A DNA stretch of 17,310 nt from Phycisphaerales bacterium UBA1910 (lineage in GTDB: Bacteria > Planctomycetota > Phycisphaerae > Phycisphaerales > UBA1924), in the NCBI GenBank assembly GCA_002337545.1, contig DDGE01000011.1, positions 39,789 to 57,098 on the forward strand, in the 5' to 3' direction. Of the stretch, positions 14,962 to 17,310 are shown piece after piece. The position numbers were made by a program, and so were the translations under genes. The notes beneath the pieces were generated by a model that was not told the DNA's origin, did not search any database, and was given only the letters and a program-made list of their open reading frames with translations. Positions within the stretch are counted from its first letter, which is position 1. Every line of letters begins with the position of its first letter.

Positions 14962-16548
14962 ATGCTCCCTATCTCTCTGGTTATCTTCCTCATCGGGATT
15001 TGTGCATGTGTCTCTGGGATGCGTGGGCGATTGCTCAATACCCACCCGCACTGCCGCGGGTGCCGGTTTGATCTCGATGGCATCGAGCTCGATTCCACCA
15101 CCCGATGCCCCGAATGCGGGCGTCTGATCTCCACAGGCGGCTCATCCGTGCGGATCGGGTTGCGCAAGAAGCGCCCAGCGGTGTTGGTGCTTGGGCTGCT
15201 CCTCACGCTGATCGGGACAGGTGGACTCAGCTATCCTCTCTGGTCGCAGATTCCCGCCTGGAAGAACATCGACTGGTACGAGCACCTGCCCGAGTCGATG
15301 CTTATCAGCATGTCCACGAGAGGGAACGCACCAGCTCTGTCAGAACTGTACGCTCGAATGATCACTGACTCGCTCAGCGATGCCGGGCTCAATCGAATGC
15401 TGACATTTGCACTATCTCGGATTGAAGATGAGTCACAGGAATGGGATGAGCAGTGGGGGGATGTCATTGTCTGGTGCATGCTGACAAGCCAAATGACGCA
15501 TGAGCAGGTGGGGTCTCTTGCAGAAACAACGATGTACGCCGAGATCAGAACCCGACCTGTGATTCGGGCCTCAGACGATACGATCGGGTACACGCTGGGT
15601 GTGTACGGCAAGCAGCGAGGAGCTGCGGTCTCATTTCTACACTCAGTGAAGCTCGACGCCTGGGTCGCAAATGACTGGGAGCGTTTCTTAGGGAGGAAGA
15701 ATCCCTGGAGCATTGAGGTCTCAACCGAGCAGGTATGGATTGATCAACCTCCCCGGATCGAGATGAGCGGCGCATGGATGAACCTCAACGAATGGGTGCC
15801 GGTCGATGAGGCCTACTTTGAGCATGCTGCACTTGTTCGCCTCCCTGGAGGATCACAAGCATCGATCATTCTGAACTCGAACGCACGCTTCAAACTCAGA
15901 CACAAAGAGAACGAGGTGCATTCGTGGGATCAGACCCTGACAGCAACAGTGGCGTTGTCTGAGGAGGAGGTTCAGTACGCTGTGCCCTTTACTGATCCGG
16001 ATGAGATCGACAGATATGTCTCAACGCTGAACGCGAGCTATGTTCAGTATCCACGCAATCGGATGCTTGGCAGGTTGATCGAAGGTACGAAGGATTGTCA
16101 GTGGGCACGAACGATCACAGTTCACTCATTGGAGAAGCCCTTGGACGGATCGATCAGTGCACTCTTTGATCTCTATGTTCGAGTGGATAGCGAGGAGATC
16201 CTTTTCACTTCACTCACCCAAGGAGCAGATCAGTCGCTTGAGTTTGAACGAGGCTGGTCAGAGTCACGCAATATGCTCGACTACTTTGATGAGCACCAAG
16301 AGCTTTGGTCGCGGGCCGAGGAGCAGGGGCATGTTGATCTCATCCTACGCCCAAATCCTGATCTAGCCGCTCAGGACCCTCGTCACACACAGTACATCGA
16401 CGCAGAGGTGATTTTCAGGGAAGTGCCGTTGATGATACTTGAGCCGAGCGATACGGGTCGTCCAAGCCCTGCGGGCACGACTTGGAGTTGGGTTCAGGTT
16501 CCGCGGGATCCTTATCCATTCATTAAGGGTGAGTTGATCAAGGATTGA
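14962..16548 (+). CDS. Zinc-ribbon membrane protein, paralogue C of three
   Basis: 528 residues from ATG 14962; an ATG two codons upstream (14956) is disfavoured by ribosome-site spacing and by alignment to A and B. TM1 is at about 2-20 and contains two Cys (ICAC). The ribbon is CRGC at 31-34, RFDLDGIEL, CPEC at 49-52, one residue tighter than in A and B. TM2 is at about 76-94 after basic RKKRP. The helical segment contains EWDEQWGDVIVWCML and MTHEQVGSL, matching A and B. The large C-terminal domain has many Trp and ends with VDLILRPNPDLAAQDP and a FREVPL motif before a short Pro/Ser-rich tail. Function is unknown. The gene converges on the 16S rRNA gene, with a shared hairpin between them. 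More AT-rich third positions than in B suggest weaker codon selection. Confidence 0.8.
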   Translation: MLPISLVIFLIGICACVSGMRGRLLNTHPHCRGCRFDLDGIELDSTTRCPECGRLISTGGSSVRIGLRKKRPAVLVLGLLLTLIGTGGLSYPLWSQIPAWKNIDWYEHLPESMLISMSTRGNAPALSELYARMITDSLSDAGLNRMLTFALSRIEDESQEWDEQWGDVIVWCMLTSQMTHEQVGSLAETTMYAEIRTRPVIRASDDTIGYTLGVYGKQRGAAVSFLHSVKLDAWVANDWERFLGRKNPWSIEVSTEQVWIDQPPRIEMSGAWMNLNEWVPVDEAYFEHAALVRLPGGSQASIILNSNARFKLRHKENEVHSWDQTLTATVALSEEEVQYAVPFTDPDEIDRYVSTLNASYVQYPRNRMLGRLIEGTKDCQWARTITVHSLEKPLDGSISALFDLYVRVDSEEILFTSLTQGADQSLEFERGWSESRNMLDYFDEHQELWSRAEEQGHVDLILRPNPDLAAQDPRHTQYIDAEVIFREVPLMILEPSDTGRPSPAGTTWSWVQVPRDPYPFIKGELIKD

Positions 16549-16576
16549 TATGGAGCAACATCATGTGCGCGCACGA

Positions 16577-16604
16577 AAAAACCTGCACTTGCGTGCAGGT
16601 TTTT
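16577..16604. terminator. Symmetric intrinsic terminator between convergent gene C and 16S rRNA
   Basis: A perfect 12-bp stem pairs AAAAACCTGCAC (16577-16588) with GTGCAGGTTTTT (16593-16604) around a TTGC loop. Read rightwards it ends in TTTTT and follows gene C by 28 bp. Read leftwards it also ends in a run of T, so it can stop the rRNA transcript. Bidirectional use is inferred from the symmetry. Confidence 0.85.
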
Positions 16605-16801
16605 CATCGGCCTTTGACCGGTGAACAGTTGGGTCCATCTTCACGACTTGTTACCAAGTCATTATCCGCCGACTGAACCTCGCGAGAGATCAGTTGATGG
16701 CGGGCGAGAGTGTGCTCATGGGATCTCGATCCGGTTCTCACCGGGACGGAAGCTGTCTGATTCCTCTTTGAGGTTTCAGATCAGTTTTCCATACAATCGA
16801 G
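16605..16801. other. Noncoding 3' flank of the 16S rRNA gene
   Basis: About 200 bp between the hairpin and the 16S 3'-end stem. In the direction of rRNA transcription this is where an internal spacer with tRNA-Ile or tRNA-Ala would normally start. I see no tRNA cloverleaf, no 23S start and no credible coding sequence. A 61-codon open frame on the plus strand here has no ribosome site and no recognisable content. Confidence 0.6.

Positions 16802-17310
<509 letters not shown>

Larger units (their letters stand above)
11864..16548 (+). other. Tandem array of three homologous zinc-ribbon membrane protein genes
   Basis: Genes A, B and C share the same order along their whole length: TM, CX2C-RFDL-X-G...CPEC ribbon, TM, helical segment with a WD...G motif, beta-rich body, and a closing motif of the type RPD..LA...(F)xxVP. 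DNA similarity is visible only around the ribbon; elsewhere the copies are widely diverged, indicating old duplication. A/B overlap by 4 bp and B/C are 42 bp apart, consistent with one transcript ending at the hairpin near 16590. Confidence 0.8.

Noticed and set aside
16605..16801. Possible spacer tRNA downstream of 16S
   Set aside because: No T-loop (GTTCGAATC-like) or paired acceptor stem was found on the minus strand in this interval.

Overview
The window looks like a chromosomal segment from a planctomycete, most likely class Phycisphaerae. Three lines support this. The minus-strand 16S rRNA fragment at the right end carries CCTGAGCCTTGTACAC just before the decoding-site region, where most bacteria have CCCGGGCC. 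Three neighbouring membrane proteins carry a CRxCRFDL...CPECG zinc ribbon typical of this group. The window also holds a GH10-like protein with an N-terminal domain of a type I associate with planctomycetes. These assignments are recognition from memory, not database searches. Base composition is moderately high GC. I see no phage, transposon or CRISPR signal.

Layout. Positions 3-4151 (+) form an apparent operon: the acidic C-terminal tail of a truncated upstream gene (probably an ABC ATPase), an ABC-2 type permease overlapping it by 4 bp, and a large membrane-anchored, TPR-like protein 16 bp further on. purC (SAICAR synthase) lies convergently on the minus strand at 4177-5220. A 131-bp divergent spacer then leads into a plus-strand run: a GH10-like protein in which both catalytic glutamate positions read Gly (5352-7067), a small membrane-anchored ComEA-like helix-hairpin-helix protein (7077-7490), and the transcription-repair coupling factor Mfd (7530-10934). 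After a 162-bp spacer with a good sigma70-type promoter comes a stand-alone phoU (11097-11831).

From 11864 to 16548 three full-length homologues stand in tandem. Each has a TM anchor, a four-cysteine zinc ribbon with its first cysteine at residue 31, a second TM, a helical segment and a large beta-rich C-terminal domain. A and B overlap by ATGA, and B and C are 42 bp apart. They are the most likely uncharacterised system here, together with the ABC/TPR operon at the left edge.

The right end holds the 3' third of a 16S rRNA gene reading leftwards. It is followed by a 3'-end stem, about 200 bp with no recognisable gene, and a strong symmetric hairpin that can terminate both the rRNA and the converging zinc-ribbon genes. 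No tRNA or 23S follows the 16S, so the rRNA genes appear unlinked, as is known for several planctomycetes.
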